NCBI RefSeq assembly: GCF_000359125.1
Contig: NZ_CAAF010000052.1
Coordinates: forward strand, 30,234-94,233
DNA from: Mesorhizobium sp. STM 4661
GTDB lineage: Bacteria > Pseudomonadota > Alphaproteobacteria > Rhizobiales > Rhizobiaceae
Direction: 5' to 3'
DNA: 64,000 nucleotides
Shown: positions 25,406 to 34,223 of the stretch, piece by piece
Numbering within the stretch: position 1 is the first letter of the stretch
How the letters are laid out: each line of letters opens with the position of its first letter
The notes under the pieces: model-generated
The model's database searches: none
Told to the model about the DNA's origin: nothing
What the model saw: only the letters and a program-made list of their open reading frames with translations
Translations under genes and position numbers: made by a program

Positions 25406-26335
25406 ATGCCGGAACTCGAACAGGCCTTGGCCGACGTCGCCGCCGAAATGGCGGAACGGACGGATCGCGGCGAGGTCGCAACTTACATTCCGCAACTCGG
25501 CAAGGTCGATCCGAAGAAGTTCGGCATCGCCGCCGTGACCAATGATGGTCGCGTGCTGATGGCGGGCGATGCCGATGAACCGTTTTCCATCCAGAGCATT
25601 TCCAAGGTGTTCACGCTGACGCTGGCGCTCGGCAATGTCGGCGATGCGCTCTGGCAGCGTGTCGGGCGCGAACCGTCGGGCAACCCGTTCAACTCGATCG
25701 TCCAGCTCGAGCATGAGAACGGCATTCCGCGCAATCCGTTCATCAATGCCGGCGCCATCGTCATTTCCGACATTCTGCTCGCCGGCCACCAGCCGCGCGA
25801 GGCGATCGGCGAGATCCTGCGTTTCATCCAGTTCCTGGCCGATGACGACACTGTTATCATCGACCGGGAGGTCGCTGCCTCCGAACGCGCCACTGGATAC
25901 CGCAATTTCGCGCTTGCCAACTACATGAAATCCTTCGGCAATCTCCATCATGCGCCCGAGCTGGCGCTGGGCGTCTATTTCCATCACTGCGCCATCGCCA
26001 TGAGCTGCCGGCAGCTGGCGCTGGCCGGCCGTTTCCTTGCCAATGGCGGCAAGAACCCGGCAACCGGCCATTCCGTCGTGTCTGCCGAACGCGCCCGCCG
26101 CATTGGCGCGATGATGCTGACCTGCGGTCACTATGACGGCTCGGGCGACTTCGCCTTCCGGGTCGGCATCCCGGGCAAGAGCGGCGTCGGCGGCGGCATA
26201 TTGGGGATCGTGCCGGGCGTCGCCTCGCTTGCCGTGTGGTCGCCCGGCCTCAACGCCAATGGCAATTCCAAGCTGGGCTCGATGGCGCTGGAACGGCTGG
26301 CCAGGATGATGAACTGGTCGATCTTCGCGCCATAA
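25406..26335 (+). CDS. glsA: Glutaminase
   Basis: GlsA hydrolyses glutamine to glutamate and ammonia. The 309-residue protein has the beta-lactamase-like serine fold with SxxK as SISKVF (about residue 66), FNSIVQLE, the NPFINAGAI segment, and [12 protein letters not shown] near the end. The ATG at 25406, with gcgagga upstream, is the start; the frame also extends 8 codons back over the aminotransferase end. A family A repeat begins at the stop codon, and a bidirectional terminator separates the gene from rne. Confidence 0.95.
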   Translation: MPELEQALADVAAEMAERTDRGEVATYIPQLGKVDPKKFGIAAVTNDGRVLMAGDADEPFSIQSISKVFTLTLALGNVGDALWQRVGREPSGNPFNSIVQLEHENGIPRNPFINAGAIVISDILLAGHQPREAIGEILRFIQFLADDDTVIIDREVAASERATGYRNFALANYMKSFGNLHHAPELALGVYFHHCAIAMSCRQLALAGRFLANGGKNPATGHSVVSAERARRIGAMMLTCGHYDGSGDFAFRVGIPGKSGVGGGILGIVPGVASLAVWSPGLNANGNSKLGSMALERLARMMNWSIFAP

Positions 26336-26383
26336 TGCATGTCGCCCAAAAGTGCGCAGCGGTTTTGGGACAACGACATGCAT
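26335..26383 (+). repeat. Family A palindromic repeat, copy 5 (short form)
   Basis: The ends are atgcatgtcg and cgacatgcat; the first base is part of the glsA TAA codon. The stem is GTCG-CCCAAAA against TTTTGGG-ACAA-CGAC. A degenerate module 2 follows (gcgcgtc at about 26401 against gacgcg at about 26428). Confidence 0.85.
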
Positions 26384-26463
26384 GAAGACAAAGACCCAAA
26401 GCGCGTCTCATGAATCCTTTTAAACGCGACGCGTTTTGGGCGCGTAGAAACGATACCGCCAGA

Positions 26464-26507
26464 CAGGAAAATCCCGCGCCGTCTCTTGGACGACGCGGGA
26501 TTCTTTA
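26464..26507. terminator. Bidirectional terminator between glsA and rne
   Basis: The arms aatcccgcg (26470-26478) and cgcgggatt (26494-26502) are extended inward by ccgtc and gacga with slippage. A T-rich tail follows on both strands. It serves the convergent glsA and rne transcripts. Confidence 0.8.
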
Positions 26508-26538
26508 GTCAGAAAATCATTCCAAACAACTGAAAAGC

Positions 26539-29487
26539 TTAGAAAAAGCCTTTCTTCTGCCACCAACCGGCACGCTTCGGCTTTTCTTCGGCCTTGGCTT
26601 CGTCGGCAACGGTTGAGGAGACGACCGGCACAACCGGAGCGTCCACCGGTACAGGCTTGCGCCGTGACGGACGGGCCTTTGGTTCTTCGTCGTCAGCGGC
26701 CACAGTTTCCTTCGAAACAGGTGCAGGAGGCTCGCCAGCGGTTTCCGGCGCCGCAGGGATTTCCGGCTCGGCAACCGGCGACTCAGCGACGATTTCCGCG
26801 GCAGCCTTCTTCGGCCTGGCGGCGCGGCGCGGCTTCTTAGGCTTCTCCGCGCTCGGCGCGTCGTCGTTGGCCGGAGCAAGGATGGCCAGCTCCTCTACCG
26901 GTGTTGCGGCTACCGGTTCGATTGCGACAGGCTCGCTTTCCGAAGCCGCGCTTTCGGAAACATCAGCTGACTCGCCGGCACTCGCATCGGTCGCGTCTTC
27001 GCCGTCCTCACGGCGATTGCGCTTGCCGCCGCGCTTGCCACGCCGGCGCTTCTTGCCTTGACCGTCATCCGAAGCTTCCGCCGCATCGATCACGCCGACC
27101 GGCGCTTCCTGATCCGCTTCGGCATTTTCATCGCCGGCATGTTCATCACTTGTCGCTTCGGCGCCGCCAACAGCCGGCATCGAGACGGAAGCACCTTCCG
27201 CCGGCGCGCCATGCTCGCGGTCGCGGTCCTTGCCGCCACGCCGTCTGCGGCGCTTGCGGCGTTTGCGATCGCGGCCTTCGCCATCCTCGCTGGGCCTTGG
27301 CTGCTGCGGCTGCTGACCATGGCGCGGCTGCTCCGCTTGCACGGGAGCCTCATCCTCCTCCTCGACGATGATTTCGTCCTCGGGCTCTTCCGGCTCGACA
27401 TAGGTCGGCAGGCTGCGCGCCTCTACGAAGCCCTCCGGCTTTTCGGCCAGCGCGCCGCGGAAGATTGCATAATGCTGGGCGCCGACCGTGTCGTCGGCCT
27501 CGATCGTGATGGTCAGGCCGAAGCGGCCTTCGAGTTCGACCAGCGTGCCGCGCTTGTGGTTGAGCACGTAGAGCGCGGTCGCCGCCGGCGTCCGCACCGT
27601 GATGTGGCTGCGCGAATCCTTGAGCAGAAATTCCTCGATCGCCCGCACCACCATCAGCGCGACGGATGAATCGGAGCGCACATGACCGGTGCCGCCGCAA
27701 TGCGGACAAGGCTTCATCGTCGATTCCAGCACGCTGGCGCGGATGCGCTGGCGCGACATCTCCATCAGGCCGAAATGCGAGATGCGGCCGACCTGGATGC
27801 GGGCGCGATCGTTCTTGAGGTGATCCTTCAGCCGCTTCTCGACGGAGCGGTTGTTGCGGTTCTCCTCCATGTCGATGAAGTCGATGACGATCAGGCCGGC
27901 AAGATCGCGCAGCCGGAGCTGCCGAGCGACTTCCTCGGCCGCTTCCAGATTGGTGTGAAGCGCGGTGTCCTCGATCGAGTGCTCCTTGGTGGAGCGGCCC
28001 GAATTGACGTCGATGGCGACCAGCGCTTCGGTCTGGTTGATGATGATGTAGCCGCCGCTCTTCAGCGTCACCTGCGGCTGCAGCATGCGGTCGAGTTGTG
28101 CCTCGATGCCATTGCGCACGAAGATCGGCGTCGTGTCGCGGAACGGCTGCACCACCTTGGCATGGCTCGGCATCAGCATGCGCATGAAGTCCTTGGCCTC
28201 GCGGTAGCCTTCGTCGCCGGAGACCAGGATCTCGTCGATGTCCTTGTTGTAGAGGTCGCGCACCGAGCGCTTGATCAGGCTGCCTTCCTCATAGACCAGG
28301 GCAGGGGCCGTGGACTGCAGCGTCAGATTGCGGACGTTTTCCCAAAGCCGCATCAGATATTCGTAGTCGCGCTTGATCTCGGCCTTGGTGCGGCTTTCGC
28401 CGGCGGTGCGCAGGATGACGCCCATGCCTTGCGGCACTTCGAGATCGGCGACGACTTCCTTCAGCCGCTTGCGATCCACGGCGCTGGTGATCTTGCGCGA
28501 AATGCCGCCGCCGCGCGCCGTGTTCGGCATCAGCACCGAATAGCGGCCGGCAAGCGACAGATAGGTGGTGAGTGCGGCGCCCTTGTTGCCGCGCTCTTCC
28601 TTGACGACCTGCACCAGCAGGATCTGCCGGCGCTTGATCACTTCCTGGATCTTGTACTGGCGGCGCACCGGCTTGCGGCGGTTGCGCACTTCCTCCAGCG
28701 CATCCTCGGCGCCGACCGATTCGACCTCATGGTCGTCCGGATGCGAGGACTGCACCTCTTCCAGCATGCCGCGATCATTGTCGGTGGAGGTGGCTTCGCC
28801 TGCAGGCTCTGCCTGCGGCACGGCTTCGGAGATCACATCCGCTTCGATACTGGCGGCAATGGAACTAGGCCCGCCTTCGGTAGAGGTCTCGTCGTCGGCG
28901 ACGTCCTCGCCGCGAGCTACGACATCCTCGCCACGGTCGGCGACGTCCTCGACATGATCCGTGCTATCGGCCGCGGCGGTATCCTGTTCAGCTGCGGCAT
29001 CGATGTTTTCCGCGACCGCATCTTCGCCGCTCTCGTTGTGATCGCCGCTTTCATTGGAATCGCCAGAATCTGCATTGCTTGCGTCGCGCTTGTGCTCGCC
29101 GCGGTCACGGCTCTTGCCGCCACGCCGGCGGCCGCGTCGGCCGCGCTCGCGGTTCTGGCGGTCTTCGCCTTCGCCGTCCTCTTCGTCCTCGTCTTCAGCC
29201 TCCTGCGCTTCCGCGCGCAGCAGCGCCTGACGGTCGGCGACAGGAATCTGGTAGTAGTCGGGGTGAATTTCACTAAAGGCGAGAAAACCGTGACGGTTGC
29301 CGCCATATTCGACAAAGGCTGCCTGAAGGGAGGGTTCGACGCGGGTTACGCGGGCGAGGTAGATGTTTCCTTTGAGCTGCTTCTTGTCCTGGGATTCAAA
29401 GTCGAATTCTTCGATGCGGTTACCGCGAACGACGACAACACGTGTTTCCTCCGGGTGGGAGGCGTCTATCAGCATTTTGTTGGGCAT
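26539..29487 (-). CDS. rne: Ribonuclease E
   Basis: RNase E is the main endonuclease of mRNA decay and of rRNA/tRNA processing. The 982-residue protein begins NKMLIDASHPEETRVVVV and has an S1 RNA-binding domain whose two halves (about 36-95 and 265-320) are split by a highly acidic and Arg-rich insert of about 170 residues, as known in alphaproteobacterial RNase E. The DNase I-like catalytic part has IAIDVNSGR-type VAIDVNSGRST and FIDMEENRNN with the metal Asp residues, and the Zn-link CPHCGGTG. The C-terminal 280 residues are disordered, with Arg/Lys blocks, and probably scaffold a degradosome. It ends AGWWQKKGFF. Confidence 0.95.
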   Translation of the reverse strand: MPNKMLIDASHPEETRVVVVRGNRIEEFDFESQDKKQLKGNIYLARVTRVEPSLQAAFVEYGGNRHGFLAFSEIHPDYYQIPVADRQALLRAEAQEAEDEDEEDGEGEDRQNRERGRRGRRRGGKSRDRGEHKRDASNADSGDSNESGDHNESGEDAVAENIDAAAEQDTAAADSTDHVEDVADRGEDVVARGEDVADDETSTEGGPSSIAASIEADVISEAVPQAEPAGEATSTDNDRGMLEEVQSSHPDDHEVESVGAEDALEEVRNRRKPVRRQYKIQEVIKRRQILLVQVVKEERGNKGAALTTYLSLAGRYSVLMPNTARGGGISRKITSAVDRKRLKEVVADLEVPQGMGVILRTAGESRTKAEIKRDYEYLMRLWENVRNLTLQSTAPALVYEEGSLIKRSVRDLYNKDIDEILVSGDEGYREAKDFMRMLMPSHAKVVQPFRDTTPIFVRNGIEAQLDRMLQPQVTLKSGGYIIINQTEALVAIDVNSGRSTKEHSIEDTALHTNLEAAEEVARQLRLRDLAGLIVIDFIDMEENRNNRSVEKRLKDHLKNDRARIQVGRISHFGLMEMSRQRIRASVLESTMKPCPHCGGTGHVRSDSSVALMVVRAIEEFLLKDSRSHITVRTPAATALYVLNHKRGTLVELEGRFGLTITIEADDTVGAQHYAIFRGALAEKPEGFVEARSLPTYVEPEEPEDEIIVEEEDEAPVQAEQPRHGQQPQQPRPSEDGEGRDRKRRKRRRRRGGKDRDREHGAPAEGASVSMPAVGGAEATSDEHAGDENAEADQEAPVGVIDAAEASDDGQGKKRRRGKRGGKRNRREDGEDATDASAGESADVSESAASESEPVAIEPVAATPVEELAILAPANDDAPSAEKPKKPRRAARPKKAAAEIVAESPVAEPEIPAAPETAGEPPAPVSKETVAADDEEPKARPSRRKPVPVDAPVVPVVSSTVADEAKAEEKPKRAGWWQKKGFF

Positions 29488-30159
29488 TATTTCGTTTCCC
29501 GCCGGCAGCCGTCATCGCTTGCAGCTTGCGGGGCGAAGCCCTTCGCTGCGGGTGAGCATGGGTGCCGGACATTTGAACGTCCGCCGGCCGCCGCTTGAGC
29601 GCCATGGCGGTGCCGCCCGCTGCCACAATGGCGCGGTTTGCTGCGGACCTTTCCATGATTGCGCTTGAAGCCATCGTAACCAGCGGATCCTTTTTGAACC
29701 AAAGCCCGGAAAATCCGGACCAGCTTGTTTGCTCGTACAGAGCCGGCGCGGAACAATCCCGGCCGTTTTCCTCACGCAGGCGCTTCCCCCGCCACGGGCT
29801 CACACCTGCGAAATTCGTCGCGATCACCTGATGCCTTTTCGCCTGAAGCGAAGGAGCCGCCTTTCGTCTGACCTGATAGCAGGAAGCTGCGGAAGAGGAC
29901 GGTTCCAGGATTGCAGTGATCCACCATCGCTTTTATGATTTGGCGGGTTGGAAGGCAACCCCGATTTCCGATGCCGGCAAAAAGCAGTTCCGTTACGGCA
30001 AGTACTGGGTTTCGGCCTTGCATGAAAAGGCTTGGTTAACCTTCTCTGGATACCAATCGTTAATCGAGTTCGCGGCTTAACCGGCACTTCGACAAGACGC
30101 CGACTCTCAGTAATGAAGAGATTGGGCGTCTGGCGCCAAACCGGAGCGACTGGAAGAAA
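29488..30159. other. Intergenic region of 672 bases between divergent rne and amidase genes
   Basis: No convincing gene is present. The left part should be the rne promoter and a long 5' leader; RNase E leaders are often targets of autoregulation in other bacteria, but no known element was recognised here. The right part (about 30020-30159) has several ttaac motifs (for example 30034, 30058, 30077) upstream of the amidase gene. Their spacing does not match the CtrA consensus. Confidence 0.5.
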
Positions 30160-31422
30160 ATGGGACTGGCAGGCTTCACGGACAAGGGCAGGCGTGTCGG
30201 AGACATTTTCTCCCGAGTTGCCGGCCTGCTGCTGCTGTTTGCCGCTTGTCTGGCTTTCCCGCCGGTTTCCTTTGCCGTGGAGACGCCGCTTCGCGTAACG
30301 AGCTACAAGATGGCCGGCGATGCCACCAAGATGCGCATCGTCGTCAGTTTCGATCGCGAACCCGACATCAAATGGTTCCTCCTGCGCGGTCCCAACCGCC
30401 TGGTCATCGACCTGCCAAGCACGCGATTCGCCGTCAATGCCAAGGATGTGAAGGCGCGTGGCCTGGTCAGGAACGTGCGCTACGGCGATCTGGGCGAGGG
30501 CGTCTCGCGACTGATCCTCACCGGCAAGGGCCCGTTCGCCATAGACAGGCTCGACGTGCTCAAGAACGAGGATGGCAACGGCTACCGCATCGCCATCGAC
30601 ATGTCGGCGGCGTCGGCGCGCGAATTCGACGCAGCGCTTGCCAATCAGGCACTGACCACCGGTTCGACGGTTTCCGCCGACAAGGGCGGCCGGGTCGGCA
30701 CCGGGCCGATCTCCAATCCAGGCCATCGCTTCACCGTCATCATAGATCCCGGCCATGGCGGCATCGACGGCGGCGCCGAAGGCCTGAACGGCACGATCGA
30801 AAAGAACGTCACGCTCGCTTTCGCCAACGAATTGCGGGACAAACTTGCCGCGGTCGGCAAATACGACGTGTTCATGACGCGCGAGAGCGACCAGTTCCTG
30901 CGGCTGGACGACCGCGTGCGCATTGCCCGCCAGCACGAGGCCGACCTGCTCATCTCGATCCACGCCGACACGATCAGCGTCAAGGGCATCCGCGGCGCGA
31001 CCGTCTACACCGTCTCCGACAAGGCTTCCGACCCCGAAGCCCAGGCGCTTGCCGACCGTGAAAACCTCTCCGATCAGTTCGCCGGCATGGAGATCAAGGA
31101 CGACAACAAGGAAGTGACCGACATCCTGATCGACCTGATCCGCCGCGAGACGCACAGTTTCTCGATGAGTTTTGCCCATACTCTGGTCGGCCAGTTGTCC
31201 AGCAGCGTCGGCCTCATCAACAATCCGCGGCGTTCGGCCGGCTTCAAGGTGCTGAAGGCGCCGGATGTCCCGTCCGTGCTGGTCGAACTCGGCTATCTCT
31301 CCAATGCCAAGGACGAGGCGCAACTGCTCAGCGCCGACTGGCGCGGCAAGGCGGCCCAGAGCATAACCAACGCCGTCGCGCTGTTTGCCTCGGCCAAGAC
31401 GGGAACAGGAGCCGGAGGCTGA
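30160..31422 (+). CDS. amiC: N-acetylmuramoyl-L-alanine amidase (AMIN + Amidase_3)
   Basis: The enzyme cuts the bond between MurNAc and the peptide stem to split septal peptidoglycan. The 420-residue precursor has a signal peptide (about 1-40, long n-region), an AMIN domain for peptidoglycan targeting (about 45-150, VTSYKMAGDATKMRIVVSFD) and a zinc Amidase_3 domain (about 185-410). Zinc ligands are His in IIDPGHGG, Glu in GTIEKNVTLAF and His in ISIHAD; the catalytic Glu is in VLVELGYLSN. The mrcA gene follows on the same strand, giving a cell-wall block. The symbol is by architecture only. Confidence 0.93.
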   Translation: MGLAGFTDKGRRVGDIFSRVAGLLLLFAACLAFPPVSFAVETPLRVTSYKMAGDATKMRIVVSFDREPDIKWFLLRGPNRLVIDLPSTRFAVNAKDVKARGLVRNVRYGDLGEGVSRLILTGKGPFAIDRLDVLKNEDGNGYRIAIDMSAASAREFDAALANQALTTGSTVSADKGGRVGTGPISNPGHRFTVIIDPGHGGIDGGAEGLNGTIEKNVTLAFANELRDKLAAVGKYDVFMTRESDQFLRLDDRVRIARQHEADLLISIHADTISVKGIRGATVYTVSDKASDPEAQALADRENLSDQFAGMEIKDDNKEVTDILIDLIRRETHSFSMSFAHTLVGQLSSSVGLINNPRRSAGFKVLKAPDVPSVLVELGYLSNAKDEAQLLSADWRGKAAQSITNAVALFASAKTGTGAGG

Positions 31423-31490
31423 TATGCCGGCCGTCGCCCGCAACCAGGGGCAGCGTTGCACGGTGACAACACCCCGTGCTTTTATATCAG

Positions 31491-31558
31491 GCATTCGAAA
31501 CCGAAATCCTGGCTTGCCGTATTTTACCCACATGGTGGCGACATGGGTTTTCGAATGC
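31491..31558 (+). promoter_or_regulatory. Inverted repeat in the mrcA upstream region
   Basis: gcattcgaaa (31491-31500) and its exact complement tttcgaatgc (31549-31558) flank 48 bases. Inside, acccacatg and acatgggt are also partly complementary. It lies 78 bases before the mrcA start and could fold as a leader structure or bind a regulator. Confidence 0.45.
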
Positions 31559-31635
31559 GGATCGGGATCGTCTCGAAAGCTTGCGCGAAAGGCGGCTTCG
31601 TTTAGGAGAACCCCGAACCAAGGACTGGAGCGGGC

Positions 31636-34092
31636 ATGATTCGTCTCATTGGCTATTTCTTCGGCATCGGCACGGCGCTGGCCCTTTTGGTCGCGGCGGG
31701 CGCCGCGATCTATATCAGCCATTTGTCGAAAGGTCTGCCCGACTACGAGGTTCTGGCCAAGTATGAGCCGCCGGTGACGACCCGCATCCATGCGTCCGAC
31801 GGTGCGCTGATGGCCGAATATGCGCGCGAGCGGCGCCTGTATCTGCCGATCCAGGCGGTACCTGACCGTGTCAAGGCGGCCTTCCTGTCGGCCGAGGACA
31901 AGAATTTCTACTACCATCCCGGCATCGATATGACCGGCCTTGGCCGGGCGATCCTGGTCAATCTGCAGAATTTCGGATCGGGCAGGCGCCAGGTCGGCGC
32001 CTCGACCATCACCCAGCAGGTGGCGAAGAACTTCCTGTTGACCTCGGATCAGACTTACGAGCGCAAGATCAAGGAGATGATCCTCGCCTTCCGCATCGAG
32101 CAGGCCTATTCGAAGGACCGGATCCTCGAACTCTATCTCAACGAGATATTCTTCGGCTTCGGAGCCTATGGCGTCGCCGGCGCCGCGCTCACCTATTACG
32201 ACAAGTCGGTGAACGAACTCACCGTGGCGGAAGCGGCCTATCTGGCGTCCTTGCCGAAAGGGCCTAACAACTACCATCCCTTCAAGTATACCGCCCGCGC
32301 CATCGAGCGCCGCAACTGGGTCATCGACCAGATGGTCGACAATGGCTACGTCACGCGTGAAGAGGGCGAGAAGGCCAAGGCCGAGCCGCTCGGCGTCACG
32401 CCGCGCCGCACCGGCACCTATCTGTTCGCCGGCGAATATTTCACCGAGGAAGTGCGCCGCCAGATCATCGCGCGCTATGGCGAGAACGCGCTCTACGAGG
32501 GCGGCCTGTCCGTGCGCACGACGCTCGATCCGAAGATGCAGCTCATCGCCCGCAAGGCCATGCAGAACGGCCTGATGAAGTTCGACACGCTGCGCGGCTA
32601 TCGCGGACCGGTGACGACTATTGACGTATCCGGCGACTGGGGGGGGGCGCTGGGCGACGTCAAGGGGCTGGAGGACGTGCCCGAATGGTCGCTCGCCGTC
32701 GTTCTCGACAGTTCGGCAAGCGGCCTGTCCATCGGCCTTCAGCCGACGCGGCAGATCTCGGGCGACCTCGTCAAGGAGCGCATCGAGGGCACCGTGAGCC
32801 GCGAGGACATGAGCTTCGCCATGCGTCATGTCGTCGATGGCAAGACCGTCAAGGCCAAGTCGCCGGCGGACGTGCTGAAGCCGGGCGACGTCATCTTCGT
32901 GCAGAAGAACGACGGTTCGGACAGCGCCTACAGCCTGCGCCAGGTTCCCGAAGTGGAAGGCGGCATGATCGCCATGGATCCGCATACTGGTCGCGTTCTG
33001 GCCATGGTCGGCGGGTTCTCCTACGCGCAATCCGAATTCAACCGTGCGACGCAGGCCATGCGGCAGCCGGGTTCGTCGTTCAAGCCGATCGTCTACTCGG
33101 CCGCCCTCGACAATGGCTATACGCCGGCTTCGGTGATCATGGACGGCCCGATCACCATCCAGAGCGGCAACACGACCTGGACGCCGAAGAACTACGACGG
33201 GACGGTGGCGGGGCCGGCGACCTTGCGGTCCGGCATCGAGAAGTCGCGCAATCTGATGACGGTACGCCTTGCCAACGACATGGGCATGAAGTTGGTCGTT
33301 GAATATGCCGAGCGCTTCGGCGTCTATGATCAGCTGGCGCCGTATCTGCCGATGGCGCTGGGTTCGGGCGAGACGACCGTGATGCGCATGGTGTCGGCCT
33401 ATTCGATCATGGCCAATGGCGGCAAGTCGATCAAGCCGTCGCTGATCGACCGCATCCAGGACCGTTACGGCAAGACGGTGTTCAAGCAGGACGAACGCGG
33501 CTGCGAAAATTGCAATGCTGCCGAATGGCAGAACCAGCCCGAGCCGGAGCTGGTCGACAATTCCGAGCAGGTGCTCGATCCGATGACCGCCTATCAGATC
33601 ACCTCGATGATGGAGGGCGTCGTCGAGCGCGGTACCGGCGCCACCATCGCCGAGCTCGGCCGCCACATCGCCGGCAAGACCGGAACGACGAACGACGAGA
33701 AGGATGCCTGGTTCATCGGTTATACGCCGAACCTCGTTGTCGGCCTCTATATGGGCTACGATCAGCCGAAAGGCCTTGGCAAAGGCGCGACCGGCGGCGG
33801 CCTCGCCGCGCCGATTTTCAAGGACTTCATGCGCGTGGCGCTGGACGGCACGCCCAATGTCGATTTTCAGGTTCCGGAAGGCATGAAGCTGATCGCCATC
33901 AATCGCAAGACTGGCATGCGTGCCAGCGAGGGCGCCGCGGGCACCATTATCGAAGCCTTCAAGCCGGGCACCGGTCCTGCCGACAGCTATTGGGTGATCG
34001 GCATGGGTGCGGACGGATCCAACGCTTCTGGCGGGTCGCTGTCGCCACAGGCCAACCAGGCCATCCAGTCAGGCGGCGGCGGCCTCTACTAA
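31636..34092 (+). CDS. mrcA: Penicillin-binding protein 1A
   Basis: This bifunctional class A PBP polymerises glycan strands and cross-links them. It has 818 residues: an N-terminal membrane anchor (about 5-28), a GT51 transglycosylase (about 50-225) with AEDKNFYYHPGID, QVGASTITQQVAKNF and LELYLNEIFFG, an OB-like insert, and a transpeptidase (about 440-720) with SxxK as PGSSFKP, SxN as SRN, and KTG as AGKTGTTND. The insert region contains a run of nine G residues (32639-32647). A ggag site precedes the ATG, and a terminator follows. It pairs functionally with the upstream amidase. Confidence 0.96.
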   Translation: MIRLIGYFFGIGTALALLVAAGAAIYISHLSKGLPDYEVLAKYEPPVTTRIHASDGALMAEYARERRLYLPIQAVPDRVKAAFLSAEDKNFYYHPGIDMTGLGRAILVNLQNFGSGRRQVGASTITQQVAKNFLLTSDQTYERKIKEMILAFRIEQAYSKDRILELYLNEIFFGFGAYGVAGAALTYYDKSVNELTVAEAAYLASLPKGPNNYHPFKYTARAIERRNWVIDQMVDNGYVTREEGEKAKAEPLGVTPRRTGTYLFAGEYFTEEVRRQIIARYGENALYEGGLSVRTTLDPKMQLIARKAMQNGLMKFDTLRGYRGPVTTIDVSGDWGGALGDVKGLEDVPEWSLAVVLDSSASGLSIGLQPTRQISGDLVKERIEGTVSREDMSFAMRHVVDGKTVKAKSPADVLKPGDVIFVQKNDGSDSAYSLRQVPEVEGGMIAMDPHTGRVLAMVGGFSYAQSEFNRATQAMRQPGSSFKPIVYSAALDNGYTPASVIMDGPITIQSGNTTWTPKNYDGTVAGPATLRSGIEKSRNLMTVRLANDMGMKLVVEYAERFGVYDQLAPYLPMALGSGETTVMRMVSAYSIMANGGKSIKPSLIDRIQDRYGKTVFKQDERGCENCNAAEWQNQPEPELVDNSEQVLDPMTAYQITSMMEGVVERGTGATIAELGRHIAGKTGTTNDEKDAWFIGYTPNLVVGLYMGYDQPKGLGKGATGGGLAAPIFKDFMRVALDGTPNVDFQVPEGMKLIAINRKTGMRASEGAAGTIIEAFKPGTGPADSYWVIGMGADGSNASGGSLSPQANQAIQSGGGGLY

Positions 34093-34099
34093 TGGCGCC

Positions 34100-34131
34100 G
34101 GGCCGGCCTTCGAGCCGGCCCATTCTGCTTT
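34100..34131 (+). terminator. Terminator after mrcA
   Basis: gggccggc (34100-34107) pairs with gccggccc (34114-34121) around a 6-base loop and is followed by a T-rich stretch (attctgctttt-like). It lies just after the mrcA stop. Confidence 0.75.
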
Positions 34132-34223
34132 ACAGGCAGCGGCGCCGTCCCTATGTATCGCGCCGACCCAAGCCCTATTTAAGCAACAGGGCACCATTTC
34201 AGCACAGGACAGAACGAGCAGCC

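Noticed and set aside
27682..29598. Open frame of 638 codons on the + strand
   Set aside because: Antisense to rne; the protein has no domain and repeats the low-complexity pattern of the opposite strand.
30034..30090. ttaac motifs as CtrA sites upstream of the amidase gene
   Set aside because: CtrA needs TTAA and TTAAC separated by 7 bases; the spacings here do not fit.
29824..33666. Open frame of 1280 codons on the - strand
   Set aside because: It lies antisense to the AMIN-amidase and PBP1A genes, which have full motifs. Long antisense frames are common in high-GC genes; no domain is recognisable.
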